Assembly: GCA_046350055.1 (NCBI GenBank)
Contig: JAXMBC010000001.1
Location: forward strand, 3,968,001 to 4,032,000
Direction: 5' to 3'
DNA length: 64,000 bases
Source: JAEUIE01 sp046350055
GTDB taxonomy: Bacteria > Planctomycetota > Planctomycetia > Gemmatales > HRBIN36
A program made the translations under genes and the position numbers. This document shows, piece after piece, positions 51,094 through 60,194 of the stretch. Within the stretch, counting starts at the first letter, position 1. The number at the start of each line of letters is the position of its first letter. Under the pieces are notes generated by a model. That model did not search any database. It was not told where the DNA came from and was given only the letters and a program-made list of their open reading frames with translations.

Positions 51094-52248
51094 ATGACCA
51101 TTCGTCCTGCTTCAGTTGCGGAGTTGTGTCATTTGGTGAAGGATGCCAGTGCAACCAGGCAGTCGCTCTATCCAGTAGGAGGCCGTACCCAATCTCATTG
51201 GCTCAACGCCATCAGCAAGCCTGGCATGACCATTGAGATGACCGGCATCAACCGCCTGATCGACTTCGCCTCCGATGACATGACCGTCACTATCGAAACC
51301 GGTATGTCCATGCAAGCCTTGCAGAATGTGCTGCAGGAAAAACGCATGTGGTTGCCATTGGATGTGCCTGAACTTGACAAAGCCACAGTGGGAGGCAGTC
51401 TGGCTGCGAATGTCAATGGTCCTCGTCAGACCGGGTATGGCACATGGCGTGACTATCTGCTGGGACTAAACTGGGTCAATGATCAAGGTGAGCACGTAAA
51501 AGCAGGTGGTCGCGTAGTGAAGAATGTTGCAGGTTACGACTTCTGCAAACTGATGATCGGCTCGTTTGGCACACTGGGGATTATCACGCAAGTGACATTG
51601 AAGGTTAAACCACTACCGGAAGCCACGAGCGTAGCGACTGGCGCCATCCCAGATACCAACATCAAATCATGGTCACACCGATTACTGGGTAGTGGTTTGC
51701 GTCCCACCGTTTGCGTCCTTTCGAAGAATATTACAGACGATTGGACTGTCACGATCGGATTCGAAGAAAGCAAGGCAGCAGTAGAGTGGCAAGTCACAAT
51801 GCTCATGCAGAAGATCTTGCCAGATGCAACGATCTTGCAGGATCATGTTGCCCGCCAGCAGTTGGATGACTTTGCAACAAAACTTCAGTATAAAGCCGAG
51901 CTCAGCTTCCTTGCTCAACTTCCCAGAGGACAGGGGGCTGCGTTTACTCTTCGCGTAGCGCCTCATGCCAGTGGTCTATGCTATCAGCCTTACACAGGCA
52001 TCGTCACAGGCACACTGATTGTAACTAACCTGGCAGAAGCCACACAACGAGTAAATACACTTCGCCAGTATACTCATGAGCATGGTGGATGGTTGCTTCT
52101 GCCTGCCTGTCCACCTGATTGGCGTCATAATCTCCAGCCCTTTGGGGCGCCTCGTTGTGACTGGAATCTCATGCGGCATGTTAAGCGGACGCTCGATCCA
52201 CAGAACCTCTTTCAGCCCGAGCGCTTCGAGGTGCTCCATGGAGAATGA
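51094..52248 (+). CDS. glcE: Glycolate oxidase FAD-binding subunit GlcE
   Basis: 384 residues. The FAD-binding PCMH fold shows PVGGRTQSHW, then ATVGGSLAANVNGPRQTG and GGRVVKNVAGYDFCKLMIGS, typical of GlcE, which is shorter than the catalytic GlcD. GlcE helps form the membrane complex that oxidises glycolate to glyoxylate. The gene overlaps glcF by 11 nt. No glcD gene is in the window, so the catalytic subunit must be elsewhere. Confidence 0.9.
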   Translation: MTIRPASVAELCHLVKDASATRQSLYPVGGRTQSHWLNAISKPGMTIEMTGINRLIDFASDDMTVTIETGMSMQALQNVLQEKRMWLPLDVPELDKATVGGSLAANVNGPRQTGYGTWRDYLLGLNWVNDQGEHVKAGGRVVKNVAGYDFCKLMIGSFGTLGIITQVTLKVKPLPEATSVATGAIPDTNIKSWSHRLLGSGLRPTVCVLSKNITDDWTVTIGFEESKAAVEWQVTMLMQKILPDATILQDHVARQQLDDFATKLQYKAELSFLAQLPRGQGAAFTLRVAPHASGLCYQPYTGIVTGTLIVTNLAEATQRVNTLRQYTHEHGGWLLLPACPPDWRHNLQPFGAPRCDWNLMRHVKRTLDPQNLFQPERFEVLHGE

Positions 52249-53533
52249 CAATCCAGTATCAACAGGTGTCGGCAAGGGTATCGACTACGAACTATTCCTC
52301 GATTGTGTTCATTGTGGCCTCTGCACATCAGCCTGCCCGACGTATGTTGAGCTAGGCACGGAGATGGATTCGCCTCGAGGGCGTATCTATCTGATGCGAG
52401 GTGTGGTGGATGGCCGAATACCCCTGGATCAGGATGTGAAACAACACCTCGATCTGTGCCTCAATTGCCGGGCGTGCGAATCAGCTTGCCCCAGTGGAGT
52501 GAAATATGGCAAGCTCATCGAACCGTTCCGAATCGATCTGGTGAATGGAAATCAGGCAGTTCAGCCTCTTCCATGGTGGCAGCGATTCATCGTATATAGT
52601 GTCTTTCCGCACGCCTGGCGAGCACGTCTGGCGCTCGCACCGGCCAAACTGCTGCAGTGGCTGCGTCTGGATAAATCGCTATTGAAGATCTTGCCAGAAC
52701 GGATGCGGCAGATGCAGGAAATGCTACCCCGTCTGCGTTCGCTTCCTGCCATTCCCGAGTTTCTTCCTGCAGAGGGCAAGAAGCGGGCGACGGTTGGCCT
52801 GCTGACTGGTTGCATTAACGATTTAGTGCTACGGCAAGTAAACTGGGCGACAGCCAGAGTATTACAGAAGAACGGATGTGACGTGTGGACACCACCGGCA
52901 CAGGGTTGTTGTGGGGCACTTCATCTGCATGCTGGACAGGAAGTGCCTGCCAAAAAGATGGCTGCGCAACTTGCTGGATTAATGATGAATAAAGAGGGTG
53001 TGGATGCCTTCGTCACCAATGTGGCAGGCTGCGGCTCGACTCTCAAAGAGTATGCTCACCTGCTTGAACACACTTCGCAGGCTCAGATTGGGCAACAGTT
53101 TCAGGCAAAGGTAAAAGATATCAACGAATTCCTTATCGAACTCGGTCCAGTGCCTCCAACGCATCCACTGGCGATACAGGCGACATATCACGATGCCTGT
53201 CATCTCTGTCATGCCCAGAAGATCCGCCAGCAGCCACGGCAACTTCTTGGCCTTATTCCTCAGCTCCAATTGCTCCCGTTGAATGAGACGGATTTGTGTT
53301 GTGGGGCTGCGGGTAGCTACAACATGACTCAGCCCGACATGTCTGAGAGATTGGGCAAACGGAAAGCTGACAATATTCTCGCTGTCTCTCCTCAGGCAGT
53401 CTTCACTGCTAACGCAGGCTGCCTGCTACAGATCGCCAAGCAGCTACGTGACAGTCATCCAGACATCATAGTTGCCCATCCCATACAGGCACTTTGGGCG
53501 AGTTACTCGGGTGAGAAGCTGGAAGTGCTATAG
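52238..53533 (+). CDS. glcF: Glycolate oxidase iron-sulfur subunit GlcF
   Basis: 431 residues from the ATG (SD GAGG). Two [4Fe-4S] motifs near the N-terminus are CVHCGLCTSACP and CLNCRACESACP. Two CCG domains follow (GCCGALHLHAG and CCGAAGSYN). The 5' end lies inside glcE, so they are translated together. GlcF passes electrons from the flavin subunits to the respiratory chain. A longer frame starting 54 codons earlier overlaps glcE extensively and is rejected. Confidence 0.93.
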   Translation: MENDNPVSTGVGKGIDYELFLDCVHCGLCTSACPTYVELGTEMDSPRGRIYLMRGVVDGRIPLDQDVKQHLDLCLNCRACESACPSGVKYGKLIEPFRIDLVNGNQAVQPLPWWQRFIVYSVFPHAWRARLALAPAKLLQWLRLDKSLLKILPERMRQMQEMLPRLRSLPAIPEFLPAEGKKRATVGLLTGCINDLVLRQVNWATARVLQKNGCDVWTPPAQGCCGALHLHAGQEVPAKKMAAQLAGLMMNKEGVDAFVTNVAGCGSTLKEYAHLLEHTSQAQIGQQFQAKVKDINEFLIELGPVPPTHPLAIQATYHDACHLCHAQKIRQQPRQLLGLIPQLQLLPLNETDLCCGAAGSYNMTQPDMSERLGKRKADNILAVSPQAVFTANAGCLLQIAKQLRDSHPDIIVAHPIQALWASYSGEKLEVL

Positions 53534-53553
53534 TGCTACAATTCAAGATAGTC

Positions 53554-54924
53554 CTACGGCACAAACTTTTGCCACACATAGACGATCCAGATACTGAGCG
53601 ACGTTAGTGCCGCAACCAGACCAGTTTTGAGCCAAAGCATCTGGTTTGAAAAGCGATGCTCGAGCACAGGGTCATTTACGAGCAACTCCAGTGCTTCCAG
53701 GCGACTTGTGATGCTGCCATGCAGCCAACTATGATGATCAGGCGACTCTCCATTCAACTGTGCTACTTTATGGAGCGTGGATGCAAACACCGCCAGGCCA
53801 TAGCTTGGTGACTTATCGTGCCAGGCGAGACATGCCATCAGATCTGCTTCCCGTTCCAGGCGACGGGAAAGATCACCCAGGGTGAAGCGAACGTAGAGCA
53901 TCATCGCACATAGCATGGCCGTTTGCAGCAAGAGTTGATCGAGAAAACTGGATGACGATAATTGCATTTGCACCAGCCAGCTTGCCAGCGTCCATAGAAT
54001 CAGGCTGAATAGAAGAAAAACCAGCATGACCGGCAAATGATGATAGCGTACATGCCCCAATTCATGAGCCAGTACTGAACTGAGTTCTTCGTCAGTTAGT
54101 TGATCGACCAATAGATCGCTGAGAATGACAAATCGTGGCTGAGGTAAATAGCCAACCAGCAGGGCAGCTGCCTGATGGTGCTGCGTGTTCCATAACAGGA
54201 GATTCGTCAGTGGAATCTGCAGACGCTCGCACAGTCGCCGGAGTAGATCGCGACGCGGTCCGGCAGGCAATGGCTCAGTATCCCATGCCTTGGTCCATAC
54301 CCAAGGTAGAAACCAGGCGATCGCGAGCAAACACACTATGCCATAACCGATGATCAGCCACCAATTCCAGCCCGCATCATACCCTTGCATCACACTTTGT
54401 ATCGCAGCGAAGACGCAAAGAGGTTCCAGCATCATCGCCAAATGATACCTCGACAGGTTTTTAAGGAACTCTCGCAGACTGGGCATGGGTTCGAGTACAG
54501 CCCATTCTCCGGTACAATGAAGTGCCCGTTCCACCCGGTAGAAACTCGACCAGGAAGACACCAGGCCAAGGATGAATGGCAGCAGTATGACTACTTCATC
54601 TACAAAAAGCGCACGATCCAAGTGCCAGAACTGACGAACGACGGCTGGCCAATGGCAGATCAGTATTGTGCTGAGAAACATGCCACAGGCTATGCCCAAG
54701 TGCAATCGGCGTAGCAGTTGTAGCAGTCGGGCCCAGCGATAACGCTCCGCAGGGTGGCGATAAATGCAGTGTACCAGGTAACTGGATGGAATCTCCGCGG
54801 TCAGCCCCATCAGCAGCAGCACGAGGCTGGTCAGAATAATTGTGCGGGTTGGATCGACTGCTTCGCTCGTGTCCAGAGGAGCGAAGAAGACGATAGCCAG
54901 AAGAAGGAAGAAGACCAGCCGCAT
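53554..54924 (-). CDS. Membrane M48-type metalloprotease
   Basis: 456 residues. Several membrane helices are present: an N-terminal pair, a central set and a C-terminal anchor. Zinc motif HELGH appears in VLAHELGHVRYHH with a downstream Glu region (LEREADLMACLAWH) for the third ligand. It differs from HtpX in length and has extra helices, resembling BlaR1/M56-like or Ste24-related membrane peptidases. It starts 17 nt after the CocE-like gene on the same strand, so they are likely co-transcribed. Substrate unknown. Confidence 0.85.
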   Translation of the reverse strand: MRLVFFLLLAIVFFAPLDTSEAVDPTRTIILTSLVLLLMGLTAEIPSSYLVHCIYRHPAERYRWARLLQLLRRLHLGIACGMFLSTILICHWPAVVRQFWHLDRALFVDEVVILLPFILGLVSSWSSFYRVERALHCTGEWAVLEPMPSLREFLKNLSRYHLAMMLEPLCVFAAIQSVMQGYDAGWNWWLIIGYGIVCLLAIAWFLPWVWTKAWDTEPLPAGPRRDLLRRLCERLQIPLTNLLLWNTQHHQAAALLVGYLPQPRFVILSDLLVDQLTDEELSSVLAHELGHVRYHHLPVMLVFLLFSLILWTLASWLVQMQLSSSSFLDQLLLQTAMLCAMMLYVRFTLGDLSRRLEREADLMACLAWHDKSPSYGLAVFASTLHKVAQLNGESPDHHSWLHGSITSRLEALELLVNDPVLEHRFSNQMLWLKTGLVAALTSLSIWIVYVWQKFVP

Positions 54925-54941
54925 AGCGTCGCGCCGAGGTG

Positions 54942-56765
54942 TTACTTACTGGACGAAGGTTGGCGAAACACTTCGATATGGCTGGCATGGGTTTTATTGC
55001 GATAGACAGACTGTGTAGCAGCCTGAAAGTCTTTTTCAGTTGCTTCGAAGATGTTGGGAACAAATGTCTGCGGGTTTCTGTCGATCAACGGAAACCAGGT
55101 GCTCTGAATCTGCACCATGATCTTGTGACCCTTTTTGAAGCAATGATCGACTGAGTGCAGGTCGATCTTGTACGCCAGGGGAGTATTTGGCTCAATGGCC
55201 TTCGGCTTTTCAAAGTCTTCCCGGAAGCGACCTCGGAGCACATCGTTGGCCACCATCAATTGATAGCCTGACATCGTCGCAGGTTGAGCGTTGTCGGGAT
55301 ATACATCAATCAATTTCACAACCCAGTCGCTATCGCTGCCAGTAGTTGCCGCCACCAGCCTGGCCAGTAATGTTCCGCTGAGGGTAACATCTTCTGTCAA
55401 CACGTCGGTTTCGTAACTCAATACATCAGGCCGATTGTGGACATGACGCTGATCCTGTACCAGCCAGGTGCTCCAGGTGGAACCTGGGCCATAAGTCGCT
55501 TGGATCGGTCGTGCACGATAGGGTACAGGTTTGTTGGGATCGGAAATGTACGTGTCATGACCTGACTCAGCGGTCGGTGGATCGAAGCTGAGTTTGCCCT
55601 CTTCGCGGAAATAGAGCTTGGCAGGTGCTGCTTCCCTGGGTGGCCAGGCGCTGTACTTTTGCCAGCGATTGCTCCCTGTCTGAAACGTCATCACTTCCTT
55701 GATATCGAATGTGCCAGTGCCTTTCAGGTGCTTGGAAAAGAACCGCGATTGAATCTCTTCTCGAAAATACTTGGCGGTATTCTCGTTAAAGCGGATCGAT
55801 CCCAGGCTGTTGCCATCGCCGAATGCCCAACCACCATGGTTCCAGGGTCCCACTACCATGTAGTTTTTAGCATCCTTGTCGTGTGCTTCCAGCGCAGCAT
55901 AGGTAGTCAGAGGCCCGTAGAAATCTTCCTGATCCCACCAGCCTGCAACAGTCAGAGTCGGTACCGTAGCCTTGTTCAGGTATTTTGCTGCAGCTTGCTT
56001 CTGCCAGAAGTTGTCGTAGTTCGGGTGTTTGACGAAATTGTTCCATGTAGGCAGTTTCTCGTTGAAGTATTTCTTGTTGGCGTTGCTGAGAGGGCCGAGT
56101 TTCAGGTACCATTCATATGTGTCATATTTGTCGAACTTGAACTGGCTCAGTTGACTGGTGGTCTCAAGCATGTTGACGTATTCAAAGCCGTAGCTTAGAC
56201 GAAACGCGCCTTGATGATGGAAATCATCTCCCATGAACATGTCCGCTACCGGAGCTTGTGGAGATGCCGCCTGTAGTGCAGGGTGCGGATCTATCAGTGC
56301 CATGGAGGTCAGCCAGCCATCGTAAGAAATACCGAGCATTCCCACTTTCCCGTTATTGTTGGGGATGTTCTTAATCAGCCAATCAATGGTGTCGTTGGTG
56401 TCAGTAGTTTCATCAATGGCCTTAGGATCTGCTTTGTCACGGGGGGCACGGATCATGTCAAATGTGCCTTCAGATTTGAACTTTCCGCGAATGTCCTGGA
56501 AGACGAAGATATAGCCATCCTTAGCCATGTCTCGGGTGTATTGCTCCAGTGGTGACTTGCGCTCGCAGTTGTAGGGCGTGCGAATGAAAATGAAGGGGAG
56601 CGGTTCACTGGCATCTTTCGGAATGTGAATGACTGTATGTAGCTTGACGCCATCACGCATGGCAATCGACTCGCTGCGGCGTTCAAAGGTCGGGGCGACC
56701 TTGTCCTGTGCCAGGAGAGAGGGGGCAAGGAACAGAATGGTAATCAGGACATGGATTCGCAACAT
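54942..56765 (-). CDS. CocE/NonD-family hydrolase (X-Pro dipeptidyl-peptidase S15 type)
   Basis: 607 residues. A signal peptide (VLITILFLAPSLLA) precedes an alpha/beta-hydrolase domain with oxyanion-hole region FIRTPYNCERKSP and nucleophile elbow GISYDGW. Other landmarks are FQDIRGKFKSEGTF and GPWNHGGWAFGDG with the likely catalytic His. The C-terminal beta-sandwich (about 395-590) is the usual lid/jelly-roll domain (GTLLARLVAATTGSDSDWVV). Members include cocaine esterase-like and dipeptidase enzymes. Substrate unknown. Signal peptide places it in the periplasm. Confidence 0.9.
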   Translation of the reverse strand: MLRIHVLITILFLAPSLLAQDKVAPTFERRSESIAMRDGVKLHTVIHIPKDASEPLPFIFIRTPYNCERKSPLEQYTRDMAKDGYIFVFQDIRGKFKSEGTFDMIRAPRDKADPKAIDETTDTNDTIDWLIKNIPNNNGKVGMLGISYDGWLTSMALIDPHPALQAASPQAPVADMFMGDDFHHQGAFRLSYGFEYVNMLETTSQLSQFKFDKYDTYEWYLKLGPLSNANKKYFNEKLPTWNNFVKHPNYDNFWQKQAAAKYLNKATVPTLTVAGWWDQEDFYGPLTTYAALEAHDKDAKNYMVVGPWNHGGWAFGDGNSLGSIRFNENTAKYFREEIQSRFFSKHLKGTGTFDIKEVMTFQTGSNRWQKYSAWPPREAAPAKLYFREEGKLSFDPPTAESGHDTYISDPNKPVPYRARPIQATYGPGSTWSTWLVQDQRHVHNRPDVLSYETDVLTEDVTLSGTLLARLVAATTGSDSDWVVKLIDVYPDNAQPATMSGYQLMVANDVLRGRFREDFEKPKAIEPNTPLAYKIDLHSVDHCFKKGHKIMVQIQSTWFPLIDRNPQTFVPNIFEATEKDFQAATQSVYRNKTHASHIEVFRQPSSSK

Positions 56766-56811
56766 GGTTACCTCTGAATGTGCGCATACAGTTCGTGTCA
56801 GGTGCGATCTT

Positions 56812-57198
56812 CTAAAAGAATCCTAGCTCCAGACGGGCCGCTTCGCTCATCCGTTCCTTGCCCCATGGTGGATCCCAGACCAGTTGCACCCTGGCAGACT
56901 TCACTCCAGGCAAGGCAGCGATGCGGTCCTCAACTTGTTTGACGATCGAGCCAGCCACAGGGCAGGCTGGCGAAGTCAGTGTCATCTGAACATCAACGTG
57001 CTGGGTGTCATCAATCTTAATATCGTAGATCAGTCCTAATTCATAAATATTGACCGGGATTTCAGGGTCATAAACGCTTCTTGTGGCGTTAATGACTCGT
57101 TCGTGCAGGGGCAGTGAGGGATCATCCTTCACCGATGTTTCATTGGAAGCAGCCTGGAGACTGATCTTCCCCATTCCCAGATGGGTGAATGAAGTCAT
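56812..57198 (-). CDS. SufT/MIP18 (DUF59) iron-sulfur assembly protein
   Basis: 128 residues. The DUF59 core is RSVYDPEIPVNIYELGLIYD with TSPACPVAGSIVKQVEDRI, carrying the conserved Cys, and QLVWDPPWGKERMSEAARLE at the end. Such proteins help mature or deliver Fe-S clusters (SufT, PaaD, MIP18 relatives). Its ATG overlaps the purD stop by 4 nt (ATGA), so the two are coupled. No other suf gene is in the window. Confidence 0.9.
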   Translation of the reverse strand: MTSFTHLGMGKISLQAASNETSVKDDPSLPLHERVINATRSVYDPEIPVNIYELGLIYDIKIDDTQHVDVQMTLTSPACPVAGSIVKQVEDRIAALPGVKSARVQLVWDPPWGKERMSEAARLELGFF

Positions 57199-58523
57199 GA
57201 TGTCTCCTTGGCGGATTCGGGCTTCTTCTTCTTGCGGGGCTTAGGTTCCATGGTCGCCTTGTTAGCAATGTCCGTACGGTAGAACATTCCCTGAAATTCG
57301 AGCTTGCGCACCGCAGCGTAAGCGTTCTCACGGGCTTCCTGAATAGTGTTGCCCAGAGCCGTCACATTCAGAATGCGACCACCATCTGTCAGTACTCGCT
57401 GGTCTTGCAACTTCGTGCCTGCGTGAAACACCTTTACATCAGGTAACTTGGCGGCAGCTTCGAAGCCAGTGATCAGTTTGCCTTTACTGGATGAAGAGGG
57501 ATAACCTTGCCCTGCCATGACAACGGTAACAGCAGGACGCGGATCCCATTCGATCTGACTTTCGTCGAGGGAATCGAGCGTGCCATCGACCACAGCCTCC
57601 AGCAGCGTGAGGAGGTCTGACTTCAACCGCATCAGAATGACTTGCGTTTCCGGGTCGCCGAAGCGAACGTTGTATTCGAGCACTCGTGGACCCTGGCTGC
57701 TCATCATCACACCGACAAAGAGCACGCCACGGAACGAACGGCGATTGCGCCGCATTGCGTGTACTGTAGGCACGATGATCGTTTTCTCAATCTCAGCCAG
57801 TTTCTCTGGTGTGACTGTGGTGGCTGGGCAGTAGGCACCCATTCCACCGGTGTTCGGCCCCTGATCATTGTCAAACGCAGCCTTGTGATCCTGGGTGAGA
57901 GGCAGGGTTAAGATTCCACGACCACTCACGAGGGCCAGAATGCTCACTTCGTAACCATCCAGCCGCTTCTCGACGACGACTCGTCTGCCTGCTTTGCCGA
58001 AGGCTTCCTTCACCATGATGAGATCCAGGGCAGCCAGAGCTTCCTGGGTGTTCGAGCAGACAATTGCACCTTTGCCGGCACACAGTCCATCAGCCTTGAC
58101 TACGACTGGGTAATCACGACTCTCAATGTATCGTTTGGCTGGTTCGGGGTGATCAAAGCAGCGATACTCAGCCGTGGGAATGTCAGCCTGACGCATCAAT
58201 TCCTTGGCATAGACCTTGCTGGCTTCCAGTTCTGCGGCCAGCTTACTGGGGCCAAAAACTCGCAGTCCAGCTTTTTGCAGTGTATCGGTGAGTCCTGTTG
58301 CCAGGGGAGCTTCGGGACCTATTACCACCAGGCCAATCTGTTCCTTCTTGGCGAAACGGATCAGCTTGTCCGTCTCTTCAGGTTCGATGGCAACATTCTG
58401 GGCATCATTCGCTGTACCAGCATTGCCTGGGGCACAGAACACCTTGGTGACCCGTGGTGATTGTGTCAGCTTCCATACCAGGGCATGCTCACGCCCACCC
58501 TTGCCAATCACGAGTACCTTCAC
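57195..58523 (-). CDS. purD: Phosphoribosylamine-glycine ligase
   Basis: 442 residues. The ATP-grasp enzyme shows MKVLVIGKGGREHALVWKL, NAGTANDAQ, VVVKADGLCAGKGAI, TQDHKAAFDNDQGPNTGGMG and LEYNVRFGDPETQ. PurD forms glycinamide ribonucleotide in purine synthesis. The C-terminus has a Lys-rich extension (EPKPRKKKKPESAK) absent in E. coli PurD. Translated with the SufT-like gene through a 4-nt overlap. Confidence 0.96.
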   Translation of the reverse strand: MKVLVIGKGGREHALVWKLTQSPRVTKVFCAPGNAGTANDAQNVAIEPEETDKLIRFAKKEQIGLVVIGPEAPLATGLTDTLQKAGLRVFGPSKLAAELEASKVYAKELMRQADIPTAEYRCFDHPEPAKRYIESRDYPVVVKADGLCAGKGAIVCSNTQEALAALDLIMVKEAFGKAGRRVVVEKRLDGYEVSILALVSGRGILTLPLTQDHKAAFDNDQGPNTGGMGAYCPATTVTPEKLAEIEKTIIVPTVHAMRRNRRSFRGVLFVGVMMSSQGPRVLEYNVRFGDPETQVILMRLKSDLLTLLEAVVDGTLDSLDESQIEWDPRPAVTVVMAGQGYPSSSSKGKLITGFEAAAKLPDVKVFHAGTKLQDQRVLTDGGRILNVTALGNTIQEARENAYAAVRKLEFQGMFYRTDIANKATMEPKPRKKKKPESAKETS

Positions 58524-58636
58524 GATGCGTCCTCAATCTCGATGCAATGCTGCTTCAGTCATCGTATCAAGCAGCATGGCGAGTGCCACTAGAGGATAGT
58601 GTTGAGTGACGGCTTCAACGAATGAGGCTTGCCAGG

Positions 58637-60127
58637 CTACAGTTTTTTTCCCTGCATCAGTTTGCTTTTCAGATACTCGATAGCTTTATCCAGCACCTTG
58701 TCCTGATAAGGCTTGTTGGCTCTTGGCAAAGTTGCCAGAGTGGATGCAGTTTCGGCGAGACCGGGAAGCATGCTCATCGGGCCGGCCCAACCAGGTGTCA
58801 TGCTGAGTGGCCCGAAGATAGCCGCTGCCTTCTCGGCCTGATCCAGCCGGCTGCTTTCCTCATCTCGAACAATATCACGATCACGACGGGCAATGAGCCA
58901 ATCTAGTTCTTCAAGGGGTGAGAGTTTCACGGTCACATCAGGCATGACGCCCCATTCATCCTGATCTTTGGCATCGAGGAACTTGTGAATGTTCTTACCA
59001 CTAGGTCGAATGTACTTCGCGGTAGTCAGTCTCAATCGGCTGGAGCCTGATTCCATGGGATACAGCCGCTGGACGCTCCCCTTACCAAAGCTGCGTTCAC
59101 CGATAACTACCGCTCGACGATGATCCTGCAAGGCTGCCGCAAATATTTCACTGGCTGATGCACTGTTTTCATTCACGAGCACCACGATCGGGATAGTGCG
59201 ATTGCCGGTGAAGAAGGTGCCTTCCTTCTTTGCCTTGTACAACCGTGGATCCTCGTTTCGTCCTTCTACCCGGACAATGTCGCCTTCCTCGATGAAAAGG
59301 TCCGCCATCTTGACAGCAGTCTCCAGGCTGCCACCCGGATTATTTCGCAAATCGAGCACCAGACCTTGTGCCTGCTCGGAGTCCAGCTTTTTGAGAGCAG
59401 ATTCAAATTCCTCCAATGCCTTGCTGCCGAAGGAGGCAATGCGGACATAGCCCAGCTTGTTCTGCTGGTCAACAAAGTAGTCCCAGTGCTGATCGAGTAA
59501 TCGCTTGTCTCCCAGGATTCCTTCAGTCACAATTTCTTCGCGGGTCAGCGTCAGGTCCATGCGCCGTCCGCTGCCACGTCGACGAATCGTCAGGGTGACA
59601 GTCGTGCCAGGCGCACCGGATATGCGATCCACCACGTCGTCATTGTTCAGGTCAAAGGTCTTCTCACCATTGATCGCTTCAATCTCGTCACCTGGTTTGA
59701 TACCGGCCCGAAATGCCGGGCTGCCAAGAATGGGCGAGATAATAACAACACGTTTCGTATCACGATTGACTACCACTTGCACGCCCACGCCGCCAAACTT
59801 GCCCTCGCTCTGTTTCTTGAATTGCACATAGTCTTTTGGACTGATGTAACTCGAATGAGGGTCCAGACTTCTGAGACCTGCCTGGATGGCAGATTCTATA
59901 AACTTGCGGCGTTCTTCCGGCTTCAGAGCTCTTACATAATTCATGTCGACGAATTGCATGACGTCGATCATCAGTGCAATGTTGTCATAATCCTTAGCTG
60001 GAGAAGTGAAGCCTTTGACAAACTGCATGGGGCCTTTCGGGGGGATCAGCCCCCCTTGCGCAGCAGTCCAGGCACAGATACTTAAAAGCAGAAAGCCAAG
60101 CACCCAGACTAGATTGCGACGAGGCAT
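58637..60127 (-). CDS. C-terminal processing peptidase (S41, CtpA-like)
   Basis: 496 residues. A signal peptide or anchor (LVWVLGFLLLSICAWTAAQ) is followed by the PDZ domain (VGVQVVVNRDTKRVVIISP, AGIKPGDEIEAING) and the S41 catalytic domain. The latter has LRNNPGGSLETAVKMADLF, the Ser in VLVNENSASASEIFAAAL and the Lys in GERSFGKGSVQ. Such proteases trim or degrade envelope proteins from their C-terminus. SD GGAG. Upstream lies the ArnT-like gene on the same strand, 67 nt away. Confidence 0.94.
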   Translation of the reverse strand: MPRRNLVWVLGFLLLSICAWTAAQGGLIPPKGPMQFVKGFTSPAKDYDNIALMIDVMQFVDMNYVRALKPEERRKFIESAIQAGLRSLDPHSSYISPKDYVQFKKQSEGKFGGVGVQVVVNRDTKRVVIISPILGSPAFRAGIKPGDEIEAINGEKTFDLNNDDVVDRISGAPGTTVTLTIRRRGSGRRMDLTLTREEIVTEGILGDKRLLDQHWDYFVDQQNKLGYVRIASFGSKALEEFESALKKLDSEQAQGLVLDLRNNPGGSLETAVKMADLFIEEGDIVRVEGRNEDPRLYKAKKEGTFFTGNRTIPIVVLVNENSASASEIFAAALQDHRRAVVIGERSFGKGSVQRLYPMESGSSRLRLTTAKYIRPSGKNIHKFLDAKDQDEWGVMPDVTVKLSPLEELDWLIARRDRDIVRDEESSRLDQAEKAAAIFGPLSMTPGWAGPMSMLPGLAETASTLATLPRANKPYQDKVLDKAIEYLKSKLMQGKKL

Positions 60128-60194
60128 GCAACAACTCCACCACGAATAGGTTGATTATAGCTCGAAGCATCAGGGGCACAATGCGAAGTGAATA

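Noticed and set aside
52076..52237. 54-codon N-terminal extension of GlcF
   Set aside because: It would overlap glcE by 173 nt and does not match GlcF; the downstream ATG has an SD.
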